From NCBI RefSeq assembly GCF_014805625.2, contig NW_023998456.1, positions 618,061-682,060 on the forward strand: a stretch of 64,000 nucleotides of DNA, written 5' to 3'. Of this stretch, positions 12,501 to 27,500 are shown in pieces. The notes beneath the pieces are model-generated. The model saw only the letters and a program-made list of their open reading frames with translations. It searched no databases and was not told the DNA's origin. Every line of letters begins with the position of its first letter. Within the stretch, counting starts at the first letter, position 1. A program made the translations under genes and the position numbers. This DNA comes from Glossina fuscipes. Its lineage: Eukaryota; Arthropoda; Insecta; Diptera; Glossinidae.

Positions 12501-15500
12501 TATTATTAGGTTTCTATCCAAATTCTCACGATTACGAGAATTCTAAAGACTATTCGCCTTGGTTAAATCAAGTCGGAATTTTATATACACCACATACACA
12601 CAGCGTAGAATTAGACTTAGAGTTCCTTTAGTTTTAGATTACGTATCTCGTCTCGCAGATAGTACGACAAGAATATTACACTTTCTAGATGCTAGTAATG
12701 ATAAATAAAAGCACAATGTCTTTGCATAAGAGACTTTTCGATATCTTCTAAACTGCCCCGAAAATTATCACAGGACTTATTGAAGCCATCAAAAAGCGTT
12801 GTGCAAATTTTTAATTAGTACATTTTATAAGCTAGCGCAAAGGCGGTAACAAGTCGAACGCGCTCACTTTCAGATTATCAAACTGAGCTAAAAGCGTACC
12901 TATCAGAGTTAGTTTTCTATCGTCATTTCTGTCGCTTTAAAGCTTGAAATGATCAACGGACAGATGAACATACCGGTTTTCTATCCCTTGTGCTGATCTG
13001 ATTTAGATCTCAACAATAAGCAGACGGTTGGATGTACTCTGTCTCTTGCGCCGATCAAATTTAAATTTTGCAGATCTCAACAGTGAAAGGACGTATGGAC
13101 GTGCAGTTTCTCAATCGCTTGTGTATCTTGAATTTGACTTTTGTTAGTTGAGCGGTTTCAACAGTACAAGAACAGCCGGATGGATACCCGAAGTTTCTAG
13201 CCCTTACCCTAAACGAGAATTTACATGTTCTAGGTTATCTATCGATGCTGATGTGTGTGCGCTACGAATGAAATGGCGAACCTAGCATACCCTTGTCGTT
13301 CGATCGTAATTGTTATAAAAAGAGAAAAACATTTAAAAGGCAAAGATGTTAAGCGAAAACAAAAAAATTGGCGTGAAATTACACAAATTTTTTCTTTGTT
13401 TTTTTGTTTTGTGTGTATTTCTTCTGTGAAAAAAAAAGCACGGGTCGAATGAAAGCAAAAATGTAAAGAAAAAACCTATAATAAAGAAAATAATAACAAA
13501 AAAAAAAAAAACAAAAAGAGCAGAGATTGCGACCGACTCAAGTAATTTGCTATGTTTCCGTTAGGAAATCATAATTCATGGCATTTCCCCAAAAAGCGAG
13601 AAATGAAAAACACACATGAAAACAAAACAAATAAGAAAATTAGAAAAGGGGCACCAGATAAACATATTTAAACATGTATTTGTTTGTCCGCGTCCGCGTC
13701 CTCGTCCGTGTGTATGATTGCACTTGAAACTGTTATCAAAAAAAAAGAAAAAAAATAAAAAAGATTTCGTTTACGAAAATCTTCCCCTACTCTTTGCTTG
13801 GCTTTACGCCTTTCTTTTTCCTCTTTATTTTTTGTTTTCGTCGTAATCCCTATATGTATATATGTACATCCACACATTAAGTCGTAAATTAATTATAAAA
13901 GAAAATTTTAATGAATAGAACTAATTTGCCCCGGCTTTTAAGCAAACACTTAAGTATATGATGGCAGAATAAGAATTATTTCAAGACATAAATATTTTAC
14001 ATATTTTTTAAAAAATGTCCTGCTTTTCCATAATTATTTAGTTACGCAGGCAAGCATTTATTATTGCGCTCTGCATTTATTCCTTAGAAGAATGAAAAAC
14101 TAAGCAAACAACAACTCACCTCTGTGCCTTGCACCTTAAGTTTCATATGATCTTCTCGTGTCGTTTTGCCATCTTTACGTTTCTTCCAACAGTAGCCATC
14201 GCGTCGATAACGAACCTTTTTACGCGAATACAACAGCAATGAACCGCTTTTCGGCCTTTAACACGAAAAAGCAATCATATAACGATGTCTCTTCTTCTAC
14301 TTCTTCTTCTTCTTCTTCTAAATCCATAAACATATCGTAATATAACAAAGTCTAGAAACACTTACCTTGTTTTCACTTCTTTCGATTGCCATTCGTTGTG
14401 CTTATCGAAGCTGATAAGAATCGCTGCTATTTCCTGCAAATAGGAAAACAAAATGCTTTTCTTAGTTACTAGCGAAGAAGAAAAAATATTGACAGAGGGG
14501 TTTTGTTTTTTTTTTTTTTTTTTTTCTGAATACACTGCCTATTAGTCTCTATTTTGAACTCTTTTTTAGGAAGTAAGCGAAGTCTTCTCCCGTTAGCCAT
14601 AGTTCACAAGACTTTCTTAAACCACACGATCATATGTTAAGTAAACATCTTGAGAAGTTTTTGGAGACAACTAATTACCAAATTATTCAAGCAATCAATA
14701 ACAAAACGTTTTCATTCATCTCTTTGTTCTTGAGATTCTATACTTCTTAAGAATTCCCTTAAATAGAAAGCAAATAAGATTTCCCTTGGTTAGCCGTCCA
14801 GTCTCCAACGCTTCGATCAGAAGTCTCTCTAAAAACTTTTCCATAATAAGTGAACATCTTAAGAGATTCCTCCGAAATAACCAAAGATTCATTCACTTAT
14901 CAATAATAACATGTCAACCCGTCCGTCCATTCCATTCCTATAAATTGAAATAGAACTCGACAAACTTGGTATATGGGTATTTTTAATTCTATCCTCCAAA
15001 TCAACTTTAGAAATGAGTTTAGGCCACTGGGAAAGGTGTCTATCTATCTGTAATGGCTAGAAAATCTATACATCTAACTAAGAAAATTAACCAGTCATAG
15101 GTACTTTTAGCTAAGCGTATTAGGAAATCAGAGGAAGCGATATATGAACATAGTCTAGTATCTATTGAATGCGTTGCGATGTGGCGTTGTTGTAATCCTC
15201 GTGTGCGGTACCCATTTATTTATTGATATGCAATTATTTCAATTTGATTACAAACATTTCCATCAATGTTCACATAAGAACAATTATAAAATTTTCAAGT
15301 CAAAAGTACTTAAAAAGCTATGCAAATGAAGCTGACAGAGTATGTACAACCAATCTACTTGGGTAAACACATAAGAACATAATTGAAACAACGAAAAGTT
15401 TGTAAAATCTTATGTTAAACTAAAATCTTGTGGTAAACTAGGCAGAGCTTTCCAGTATCCATTTACAATCTGTACCAGTCATAGCTGGTGGTTCAGTTTG

Positions 15501-18500
15501 TGAGACAAAAAAAGCCTATGCAAAGAGCGCCGAAATATGACCGAATTGCTTTAGGTGGCCTAATGCGATTGAAACAACATTCAATGTCACAATTTAGCCT
15601 ACAACAACAATCTCTTTCATTGTAGTTTGCCTATTATTATACAATTATTATAATTAACGACGAATCATGAGAGATCACTTTTTAGCTCTCTGTCATCATT
15701 TCATCAGTTTAAAATCGCACTTTTTGCAAAACGACGGAAACGGGATTTATCATCGTCCAAATGCATTGCAACTTTTTCTAAACTTTATATTGACTTGCAT
15801 CTGAAAAACTCTGTTAATCATTATAAAATGATTAGGAACGAAAAAATGACGTAGAAGCAGAAGCCTATGCTTCCGACTTTTACGAAAATCCTCCCAATAT
15901 CAGAAAATGGTTTATCTACGGGGACTGTGGAGTCAGAGCTCATAAAATGCAACCTTTGATGCACATTATCAAGGCTTCTAAAAAAGGTACCTTTTTAATA
16001 CAGCATAGAGGGGCGGATAAGACGGGCGACTGCAAAATCGATATTCATGGGTTCGAATCTAAGTATGGGTAGACCATACGTGGTAAGTAACTAATTACAT
16101 AATAGTTCGCTTTTAATATTTTAAACCGCTTACCGTTTACCGTTACTTTATTTTATCTTTGCTGCTTGCTTCTGCTTGACATTCTTTGCTTTATTGCTAT
16201 AGTTTAAGCTCACTTAGATCTAAGTTTGCTTATTACTTTACTTTAAATGTTTTAGCAAAACAGATTGTGTCCAACTTTTATTTTGCACTTCATCGATGAT
16301 TTTCTTTATAATTGCAAAATTTAAACCGCTAGTTAACCTTCTTGTTTGCTTTCAATAAATAAATTTCATTAATACGAAACGAATTAAAACGAAATTTGAA
16401 ATTTCAAAATAATTCATACAACCGTATAATTTTTGCCGAGAGGGTTACAGTATTTCTGTGCAAGTTTTCTGAAAAATTGATTATAATTTCATCGGATTTT
16501 TACAACACGACGTTAATTGTCTCTCATATTTTACGGCTACTAAATAAGATTTCTATTAATGAGAGTAATGGCGGGCCGAAAGTACGCTTAGACGTCCTGA
16601 AGCCAGTGTAATTGCGGCAAACTTTGTATGCATAACATGGGGAACATTTATAGCCCGTGAGACTAACCACAGGTCGCTTTAAGTAAAAAAAAAAAGGGGC
16701 AACATCATAAGAATTTCATGATGTCCCCTTGCACGAACTCTGAAGAACTTCGGCTTTCGGCTTGTTGAACAAATGTAGTAATGTTCGAACGTCCCATGCT
16801 ACAGTTATTCAAATAACGAGTTTTGAAAAAAAGACTTTATAGGAGAAGTGACTGAAAAAGCAGTCCGATCCAAGCCATTTTGAGTAGCTTTTGTTTTTGG
16901 GCCAAAACACGTCGGTGTACCAAATTTTCTCAAAATATTTCTAAAATTACAGCCTGAACACAAGAAAACAAGACGTACGAGTTTAGACAAGTTTAGATCG
17001 ATTCAGAAAGTGCTCGCTTCTGCTTCGATCGGTATAGTAGAAGGTGGGTCAATCTCAAGTCCTTCTTAGTGTTGCGTACTTCCGCACTAACATCGTATAT
17101 CCTTGTACCCCAAGTGGTGCATGATATAACTACACAAACTTTTAACTGAGAAGCACAAGTTCAATGCAGAAGAACTGCTAGAGGGAAAAGCCAAACAAAA
17201 AAATCCAATGGGCACGTTTAAGGGCAACAACATTTTTCAGTCCGATAGATCAAATCAATAACACGCAACGCTATTAAAAATCAAAATTCATGGGAAAATT
17301 TACATTGCTGTCGAAAATAATGTGAGCTCTAGTGAAAGGCTGCAAAACAAAGACAGGTTAAGTGAATCGAACAGATTGAGTGGAATAACTCTAACTGTCT
17401 TTAATTAGAAAACCGTTGCACTGAACGCATTGTACAATTCACTTGAAAATGGGCGTTTTATTTAATAAAACTCGATGTTGGAAAATTCCTTTCGATCAAC
17501 ATAGCGTCGAACAAGGTAATGGAATAGTTAAGTGTCGAACAGTTTTGCTTGGAAAAATGTTTTTTCTTTACTTTTTACTTTAAAGCAAATTAAATGAGAA
17601 ACGAAATCTTCTTTAAACTTCTTGCGACTGTTAACGATTGAAATAGATGCAAGCAGCACTTCTTGCCTCTCTTTCTCTTCCCTTTATCTTTCACTTTTTT
17701 TTTTGTTGTTTTTTTTTTTTTCTGAAGACAGCCATAGAAGGTTAGTCAGTGTTTTAGATGGAAAAAGTGCTGAGTTTTATAAATATTTAATGCGTTACTG
17801 CGAAAGGATTTTTTTCCTTGCAATATAGGCGTACGAACACACGTCCTGACATATGTGACAGCAACAGAAATGGCATCATAAATATTTTGTAAAAAGCACA
17901 AATTGTTGCTATTACAAAAATTGTATGCTTTGAGATTTTCCAAAGAAATTTATATAAGCACAGAAGGAAAATGAAAAGTAAAGAGATTTCAGTGGGAAAT
18001 AAGCAAAGCCAATCACGAATGAATTCTTTACTATGTATGGCGAATTTTGGATACCCATCATCTCAGGTTGATATACAGCTGTTTTAAATAAGAGGGAGAT
18101 TAACCGTTGCACCAATGTCTTCACTCTAAGCTGCAAACTCCTGTAAATTGCGCGGTTCAGTGTCCTATTCGCATATGTCGTTCCTTGAAAAAAGTACACC
18201 AGCATACTGCACTCATCCATATCTTCATCTTCTGCTTTCCTTTTCAAGACGATTTCTCCGTTAGCTCTGTAGTATGTGGCGTCTTGTTTTTCTAATTGTA
18301 CTTCGAAAGCGTCCAGTTTTCCTAATTTAGTGTTACAGGGATCAGACGCTTAGAGAAGGACGCGTACGCTTGACTTCAATGGCCAGACTTCATCCTCTGC
18401 CCGAAGCATCGCTTATCGGTTTTCGTTAAAGTATTTTTCGCTTGCATCGATTGTTGCGCCGCTCTGTCCAAATTTATCCTCAAAGAGAGCGTCTTGCATG

Positions 18501-21500
18501 ACGGACTTGATGCTAGCCATTGAGACTTACGGTTACGCCTCATTTTTTTAAGAGTTACTGCCCAAAGTGTTCTCCGGTAGGGGCGCTTGCCATTGTATTT
18601 ACCGCGCACTTCCTTCCAATGTTTGTGGGCACAGTTTCGATTGATGACGGCCCGATTGCTGACTTGATCATGTTAGTAAATTTTTACTTTACTTCTTTTT
18701 ACTTATCGCTAGATCCGTTGAGCTGCATATCGATTTTACTGTTAATACAAGCTTTCGCGATTCGGCTTACGTGCATGCGCCGTTCCGATTCGGCTTTTGA
18801 GATAAAGCGATCTTTAATGTAGGAAGTTTCAAGTTTCGCTCAAACTGCGCTGTAAGTAGTTCGGACGAATACGAATTTGATGAGAACGATGTTTGATCGA
18901 AAAATTGTGATTATCACCAATGACCGATCTACTTATTTCATGCCTTCATTTTCGGGTCAAAGCTATATTGCAAACAATTTATTAACTGCCTAACCTAAGC
19001 GTATCGTCCGCTACTAGAACAGCTCAATATTAGGATGAAGTTGTAAGTATATGGATTGCGTACGTTATTGGTTAATAATTACTTATAGCCGTTAAATGGG
19101 CCAAGAAGTTAAGGGCCAAGTTCTATAGTTTCTTATTGAATGATGTAACTGTTGTGGTATGAATCAATATAGAGTAGTTAGTCCGTGACAGAATCAGGTA
19201 TCAATACAGAGTAGTTAGTCCGTGAGAGAATTGTTAAATTGTTGTTTCATATGCAGTTCCTTGCACAAAACAACTCTTTGCTAATTTTAGATAAATCCAG
19301 ATATAAACAAATAAGAAAAAGTTAATCGGCTGTAACCGGAAAAAAAGAAAATTCGAAGAAAATGAAATTTCAATATTCAATTGGGCGGGCATGGCAGATG
19401 GGAAGTTTTTTGTTGTTGTTGTTTATGACGAATGATGTTCTCAGCTTACGCTGTACGATGGGCATGCCCTTTGGTCAATGCAAATAAACAAACACATAAG
19501 CAGTCGGACTGACAGACATTTCTAGAAAGAATCAGATTTGATATTGATCACCAACATGTAAACTTCATGGGATCCTGCCTGAGGCTTCCTTCTAAATGCT
19601 GTAAACGTTTTGCCATAATGAATATACCTCTATCTTTTGCCGGTACATAGAATAATAAAGCAACCTCTTGCTACATATTCAGGATCTTCTCACAATGTGA
19701 GACTTACTGGTTCTCTTAATGGCTTTGTGTAAACAACTTTCATAGGTTATTTCAGAATGCTAAGGTATAGTTGGATCGGTTTTGGACATTTTCTTTAATT
19801 TTGAAGTGAATTGATTTCATTATCTTTTTAAACTGTTGTGTCTAGCGTTTGGCCAGAGGGAGTGATAAATATTTTTAAATACATTCCATGATAATTAAGA
19901 ATGTTATTGTTCGATATTTGCACCTGACAATATCTACAATTTGTAAAACAGTGTTGTTAAGTACTTAGACTAACAAATATGGAATTAATAATAATAAGTA
20001 AATGCAGTAAATGTTTGCTTGAAAATGGAACTGAAGAGGCATCTTTTCTTTCCAGCCAAAGTGTAGATGCCGTCGTCTAAATGTTATCGCAATTTAGATG
20101 TAATTACTACTTTCTAAAAGCACTTGCGATACATAAGTGTATTAAGTTGGTGCGGATGTGTACGAAACTCAGAAAGACTTGAGATAGACTCAACTTTTAG
20201 TATGTCGATCGATTCAGAAGTACCTTCTGCATCTCTATTAAGTAATTGTATTAAGCGAAGTGGTACAGGATATTGAATCGTGGTCCATGGCCAACTATAA
20301 TGTTTTTACTTAGTTTACAATTAGAAACTTTGTAGCAATTCTTAGAAACGAATTGCATCTCGAAAAATCGTCATCAACGTATCTTCCACGCATTGAATGG
20401 TCGGCCGGCTTTAGTTCTTGCTTTAGCTGAGTTTTGTAAGCATAGGGATGAGAATTCAAGTATAGTGGATAAATTTGAACCTTCTTTGACACTTCCACTA
20501 ACAGCAGGAGCTGCTTGCATTTCGATGATATGTTTCTCATTGGATACATATAGTAAGTATAGTAAGTTGTTAATGTTTTAGCAGCGATTGTCAAGCGGTT
20601 GTTCAACGATCCGTATTGTAAAATGGCAAACATTACACTAAACATGATGCCGCGGATGACATATATATTACTGAAAAAAGGGTTGCCACTTTACGTTTGT
20701 GCAAGAGATTACAGTCAGCGATTTGGGGATTTGTGTGCGCCTTTAGAGACGTAATGTAATCGAAAATGGGCGCAAGAGAGAGTTATGCTAACTAAAAAAA
20801 AAAAAAAATTAAATAAGGAAATGTATGCCGTTGTCGGTGATTTCTAAGGTTACAAAACAAATTGTAAAAGAAGTTACACTCGTTGACGAAGCGCACATGT
20901 GCTCGCAAACGCTTACCTCAATAAATAAATCAACAGCGAAAATCAATTTAAAATAAAAGAAAAACATAAGTCGTTTTTTACGATATTTTATAATATAAAC
21001 GTGTCTATCCGTTGCGTTGCAGTGTCAATAAGGGTAACTTTGGAGATCTCGTCAGCCCGTCACTTGAAATTGCCTAGCATTGGTACATGAATGTAATCAT
21101 TTGGAACTAATGAAAACGTCGAATACTTTAACAAACACCAAAAAAAAAAAAAAAAAAAAAAAATTCAACTAAATTATTCACATTATAACTGACAAGCAAA
21201 AACAAACAAACCATGATAAAATGTCATGCCAAGCGAAACATAAACCATAACGCGGTAACATAGTGTAATATCAATTGACTTTTGCTTCGGATTATTTTTT
21301 TTTTCTTCGCCAATTTACTTTCTTTTTTCCGTACGTTAACAGTGGTCTTTAGTTAAATGAACGACACACACATTTATTTTGTTTATTAATTGATTAACTT
21401 TTTCTTTTTTTATTCGAATTTTTTCTCTTCCCTCTCTCTCTCTCTCTGTTGCAATCTTTTTGTTGCAGTTGTCACAAATCCTTGAAAAAATTGTACAAAA

Positions 21501-24500
21501 TATATATGAAATGAAAAAAAAAAAAAAAAAAAAAAGAGTAAAAAGGACAAACTCCAACCTTCACACATATGTAACAACCACATAAATAAGGCTAAGAAAA
21601 ACAATAAAAATCCCCTTACAACGCAAACAATGACGACTGTAAATTGTGGCTATAAAGTGGTTAGTTCTAGGATAAAATATCCACACACGCACACACAAAC
21701 GCATTTACATATGTTTTGATAACTGTTGTATGACTCGTGTTGTGTCGTGTTGTGTTATATTTAAATAAAAATTTAAAATCATTTCGGTAACGAAAACGTA
21801 CACAAAGTCCATAACCATAAGCACACACAACCGTTACACCTTCTTCTTCTTCTTCTTCTTGTTATTCTTTTTCGCTTCGTTTGTTTTTTCCATCTAAATA
21901 TTTGCGATACAAGTTGATATACACGTACATGCATAGATGGTAAACATGTAGAGCATGTGTAACAGGAAATTGTAAAAATATTTACTTGCATCGCGTAGCG
22001 CAAATTTTCATTAAGGTATAAAACTGTTACATTAAGGTAAAGAGATAAATGTTTGTTCTCTGGCCGCTCATTTTACTTTCACGCAAACAAGGTGTGAAAA
22101 CCATTTCCTTCCGGTATGCGATGGTCGGTCGGTTACTCTTATACATTTTCCAAAACATAAGTATGCGTACAATGTTGCGCTAAACGTTAATAAAACAAAA
22201 ATATTATTTATATTTTTGTCAACTTTAACTTTACACAGTGCACAGAGTGTACCAAAGATTCTCTGCACTAGAGATACAATTTTATTTCGTAAGAATTAAA
22301 GCACATCTGCATTTCATCACTCAGTCCACACCGACATTATACACATATCGATATATTTTTAACAAAATCTCTTTAAATATTTCGGACTAACTATTATTGT
22401 CATCTAAACTGAAGTCTTCGAAATTAGTCGAAAAAAATATACACATTCCGATCAAAAATAACCGGGAATTTGTCAATTAAATCACTCTTCATTTGCTTCC
22501 TTAGAATTTTGAATGCCTATACCCTACAAACCCATTTGCGGCACAAGGGCATTTGCAAACACTCGCAAAGATTTGTGGTAGACCCATCTTTTATTACACG
22601 GATCGATTTAAAATCACTTTCTGAATCAATCTATCCTCGTCTGTCCATCCGTCCATGTGTACATCTATTCTTACTATTTCTCTGCGTTCAACTTATTGGC
22701 CACAACGTACTGGCTTAAATGTTATACTCCGACTTTTTATTGTCACAAAGTCGAACATTATTGAGAAAAGTTCTGATCCTATGTAAGCCCTTATTATTAA
22801 AACCCATTATATGAGTAACTGCATTAAGCGAAGTGGTGACGAGTATCTAATGACTGGCCACGTTCTATTGTAGTGTATTCACTTGTTGCTTTCAAATCAT
22901 CTTTTTAAGATCCATAGTCACGTTGAAGGTTTTACGCCAAATACAAATTTGTTGCTTTCAAGACTATGTCCGTTCCAACTTCTTTAAAAATTTTCACATT
23001 TTCAAAAAGTTAAGACATTTTCTTAAGGTTTTTTTTTTAAAAATTCGCATTTCGGTGATAGTTCCATGTCGATTATATCAGTTTCCTAAGGGCAGTCCAT
23101 ACTCGCTTTTGCTTCTTTTAAGTTTTACTCCTATCCTACAGTAACTTGGCCAGAGAATAAACTCTAAGACTAAAGTCTTAAGGCACTGGCATCGAAGACT
23201 ACCGGCTTCATTGAGATTTGAACCCACGATCATTTAGTTGTTAAATGGGACTCTTTACCTATTTGGTCACTCAGGCGGATAAAAAAGTAGTAACAATAAA
23301 TTTTTTATTAAAATTTTCCTTTGATCAGAGAAACTTTACCTTCTTCTACGCAAACATTCAATTAACTTATAAAGGCTTCATAGTGATGATTCCTCATTTA
23401 TGAGCTGCAGAGATGACAGCGAGAAAGCTAAGCCTCTGTATTAGAGTGTTGCCGACGATTATGCTACATTTCTCGGAGGCGAAACTCTCTGCGTAAAAAG
23501 TTGTAATATATTTTGGGGAAAAATTCTCCCCCTCTTCAATCTAGGGTTCCAACAAAGCACAAATTCATTGGAAGAATCGGCTGAGTAACAGTTCTTTGTC
23601 TTTTACTATCAAACCCTAGACAACTTGTCGTACAGGGGTATAATTTCAATTCTTTTGAACTTTTGTTTCTGAATTTTTGGTCCAAACCCTCTTACAAAAA
23701 CTGTTGCGAGTCCTTTCCATTTACACGAACAAATTACCGACTTGGGGGTGTTTTAAGTAACAAACAGGTAAAAACGTTACAGTGGCAAATAGTTTCATCA
23801 TTTGTATTACAAACAAAAATACGTAAAGAGACTATAGTGGGCCATGGACATCAATTAAAAACCTTACACCATCCTACAGTTATTCACATAACGACTTATT
23901 TTGAAAAGCTTTACGGTTCCAAAAATGGTCCAATCCGAACTATTTGCAATAATAGCATCTGTTCTTGGGCCAGAATACTTCAGGCTAGCAAATTGGGAGG
24001 TTAGATTGGACACAAGAAAACAAGGCGGACAGATAAGATAGACTCAGAAAGTGATTCTAAGTCGAGTCGCATAATAATAGGTCGACCTATATCAACTCCT
24101 TCTTGGTGTTGCATGCATCTGCAAAAACTTAATATCTCCTCGCGCCGAAAATGGTGCGGGATATGAAAATTAATAAAAAAAAAAAACCCGACAAAGACAT
24201 TCGAAGTTATCCATTGAACGATCTGAGAAATATTGGCATAAGCTGTGCTTGCCTCACTATTGTTCCTATGCAGGAACTCTTAACTAAACGCCTGTAATAT
24301 GGCAAGAGCGGGCAAGATAAGGGTCTATGTTGCTAGCGACCGAATAAAAAAAGGGAAAGACTTTAGGCAACATGACCGTCGAACTTACTGGGCAATCTGG
24401 TCACTATTGATGAGACTTGGATCCACTGTGAACCACTGAATATCCGAGATTCAGCTTTTGCCAATTCAGTCACGGGATGTCGAGCGTGACAAAACGACAT

Positions 24501-27500
24501 TTAAAGAGGGTGTTGGATGCTGTGGATAAGTATTGAAGGAATAGAGAGGAGGGATCGTGTGAATTGACGTTGGCTTTATCCGTATATAAGGGGAAAATTG
24601 ATAAAAGACATAAGTCTTTTTGGCCATAGTTTTTGTAAATTTGTATTAAGTTCAGATCATCCAGATCAAATTTGGTATAGAGGAACCCTGCTAAGTGGAC
24701 AAATCCGCAAAAAAATGCTTATGACCGTCTTGCGGCTAGTGACGCATTTGTAATGTTGCTAGGAAGCTATCTACTATTTGAGCATGCCCGCAACTTTTTG
24801 ATCATAGTACACGTATATAACAACATAAGATTCGCAGTTAATTTGCGGATTCGCCAAAACCGCCTAAGATAAGAAATTGAAATAAAGAGGTTAAGATTAG
24901 TTAGTAGCGGGCTTATTACTAACTGCCCCTTTAGGAAAAGGGGTGTGTATCTAAACGAGGGGTAACTAAGATTCGCCTAAAGGCCAGGCGAACACTGGGT
25001 TTTCTTTTTCTATAGCATTTTTATGGTCCTTTTTTAATGAAACAAAAAAGAGGAAAACAATTCGTAAAACTGTAACATTATTGTGATGATGACATCCCTA
25101 AAGAGTGTAAAATACACATTCAGTGTCTTGCCTCATAATCAACATTTTAAAACATTTGTATTCATACAATTGTTAAGCAAATGCAAGATAAAAACCGTTT
25201 ACCTCTACCAAACTCGGACATGGACACTGCTACTACCTTCACAAGTAGCGTTGCCTTCTGCAGCCTCTAGCATTTAATTTAACATCAAGTTGGTGCTTAA
25301 GCGAATCCGAATATATGTGCATGTATGTGTGGTATGGTGAGATGTATCGTATACGAGGAGACGCTATATGAAAGTATAAACAGTTTATGAGAGTTGAAGT
25401 GACCGACCGAGAAACACCAAATAAAACAAAATTATATAGCTGAAGGCTCTTGCACGTAATGCCAAAAGTCAACTATTTACAATACAAAGTTTTTCTTTTT
25501 TCCTATTTTTTTTTTTTTTTTTTTTATTATTGTTGTAATTTTTGTTGGTTTACTTGTGAATTAAGAGCAACCGCAAATATTCATTTGCCAGATGTAAAGT
25601 TCAACGGCGTCATTGCCGGTCGCGAGCAAGAAAATAAAACATCGTCCCGTATTACATTGAATAAATGCGGTAAGGAGATGGGTTTACGTGAACAGGGATA
25701 GTGGAGGAGAAATGAAAACAGAGAACCTTAACAGATTGCTAGGCATACACATAACATACATTGTGGTCTTCCTGGACAGCACTTAATACCATGTTTGACA
25801 CACTCACACGACAAGTTGACTAAATTAAAAATAAAAGTTTATTAAAATAACAAAAAATAAAAAATATATATTTATATATGTATATATATAAGTAAAAAAA
25901 AAACAAAAAAAAAAAAGAAAAAATTACGTACATAGGTATCTGTGCGCGGTCACATTTGCATTCATACCAAGGGCCAAACCACTAGCAATCTATTTGTTAA
26001 AGTAGTCAAAACTCCGGACCACACTGGTATCTTGTGTGCGCTTGTTTATGTATGCGTGTATGAGTGCGTAAATGCAAGCAACACAATATCAAATATAAAA
26101 CATAAATAAAATTACTTACGCTTATTTTACTCCATGTAATATAATCGAAACAAAAAAATCAACAACAACTGGTGTAACGGTGTCCTCTCTACCCTTAGAA
26201 TATGAATTCAAACCAAATTTCATATTACAATTGGGGGAACAGAAAAAAAAAAACGAAAGGAACAAACTCGTAGAGATGGTAGCGGTGTTAGCCGTTTAGT
26301 TTAAACTGATGATCGGTTTACCTGAAGTGTAATCAAACGGGTCAATGAATGAATGAACGAACGAGCACAACCACACTTTTAATTTGCTTGTTAAAGCGTG
26401 CAATTTATATACGACGATCATAAAATGTCTCAAAAAGACAACAAAAGCGAGTCATGAATTTTCAATATTTTCCGCCATAATCATGCAGAAGAAGAAGAAG
26501 AATCATTTGCTGCGAAATAGACAAAGTAAGTATCAGATCGTGAAGGATGAAATTTATAGAAAAAATGGTACAATTGGTTGGTAATCTAAACGTGGATTCA
26601 TAGTGCCTACATAGCTTTGTCATGTAAGCGGCAGATTACTAAGGCCAGTAATATGAAACCTAGACGGACGGAAGTCAATGCATACCTGGAAGGGGACTTT
26701 TATAGTATAGTGGGAATAAAATTGTTTCCTGACAACAAAGACCAATAAATTAATTTTCAATATTTTTCGCCAAAAAAAATAATCCTGAAGAAGGAAAATC
26801 GTTTCGAATGAAGCAGAAAGGCTAATTAAACTAATCAAACAAATAAGTAAGAAAATTATCTTCAGCTCACCTAAGTTTGACGTACCTAATATTTGAAACG
26901 AATGTAAGCAAAATGTCCGCGAAAACGATGAGAAAATCACCGATTTGTACGCTTTAACGCAGAAGTACGTAAACAGATATCGGATAGAAAGACTTAAGGC
27001 TTCACCCGATCGATACTGTAAAAGTAGAGTCCAGTCATTCTTGGTGTTACGTACGTCTGCGCAGACTAAATGAACACTTAACATAAATGACGTAGAGTAT
27101 AATTACCCTCGCTTAGGAACGAATTTCGATTATCTGTCACCTCAAGTGAATACATTAGATAAAAATAAGTAAATAACTAAAAGTCGGGCAAGATCGGCTT
27201 TCGTATATCTTACCCCGCCTAATAGTGTTTATTTTCCAAGAGGACATTTATAAGGGGTATGGTGCCAAAAGGCAAATGTTCGTGGTCTGCATTTGATACA
27301 ATAAATCCTGATGTCAAGTTACTATTTTGGACAAAAATATTCTTCATAAAACGTTAAACATTACATCCTCTTGCTCTTGCTTAAGGGCTTATTTTTTAAG
27401 AGAATTTTAATTAAATGAGAAGGACTGATAAAAGCTGGATCATCCGATTAATATTCATCGTTTTTTCGCGAAATTTCGAAATTTGCAATTTTTTTGTCAT

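Noticed and set aside
26620..27084. Minus-strand ORF of 154 codons, the longest in intron 2
   Set aside because: It has Leu/Phe-rich composition typical of translated AT-rich DNA and lies over a diverged dispersed repeat.
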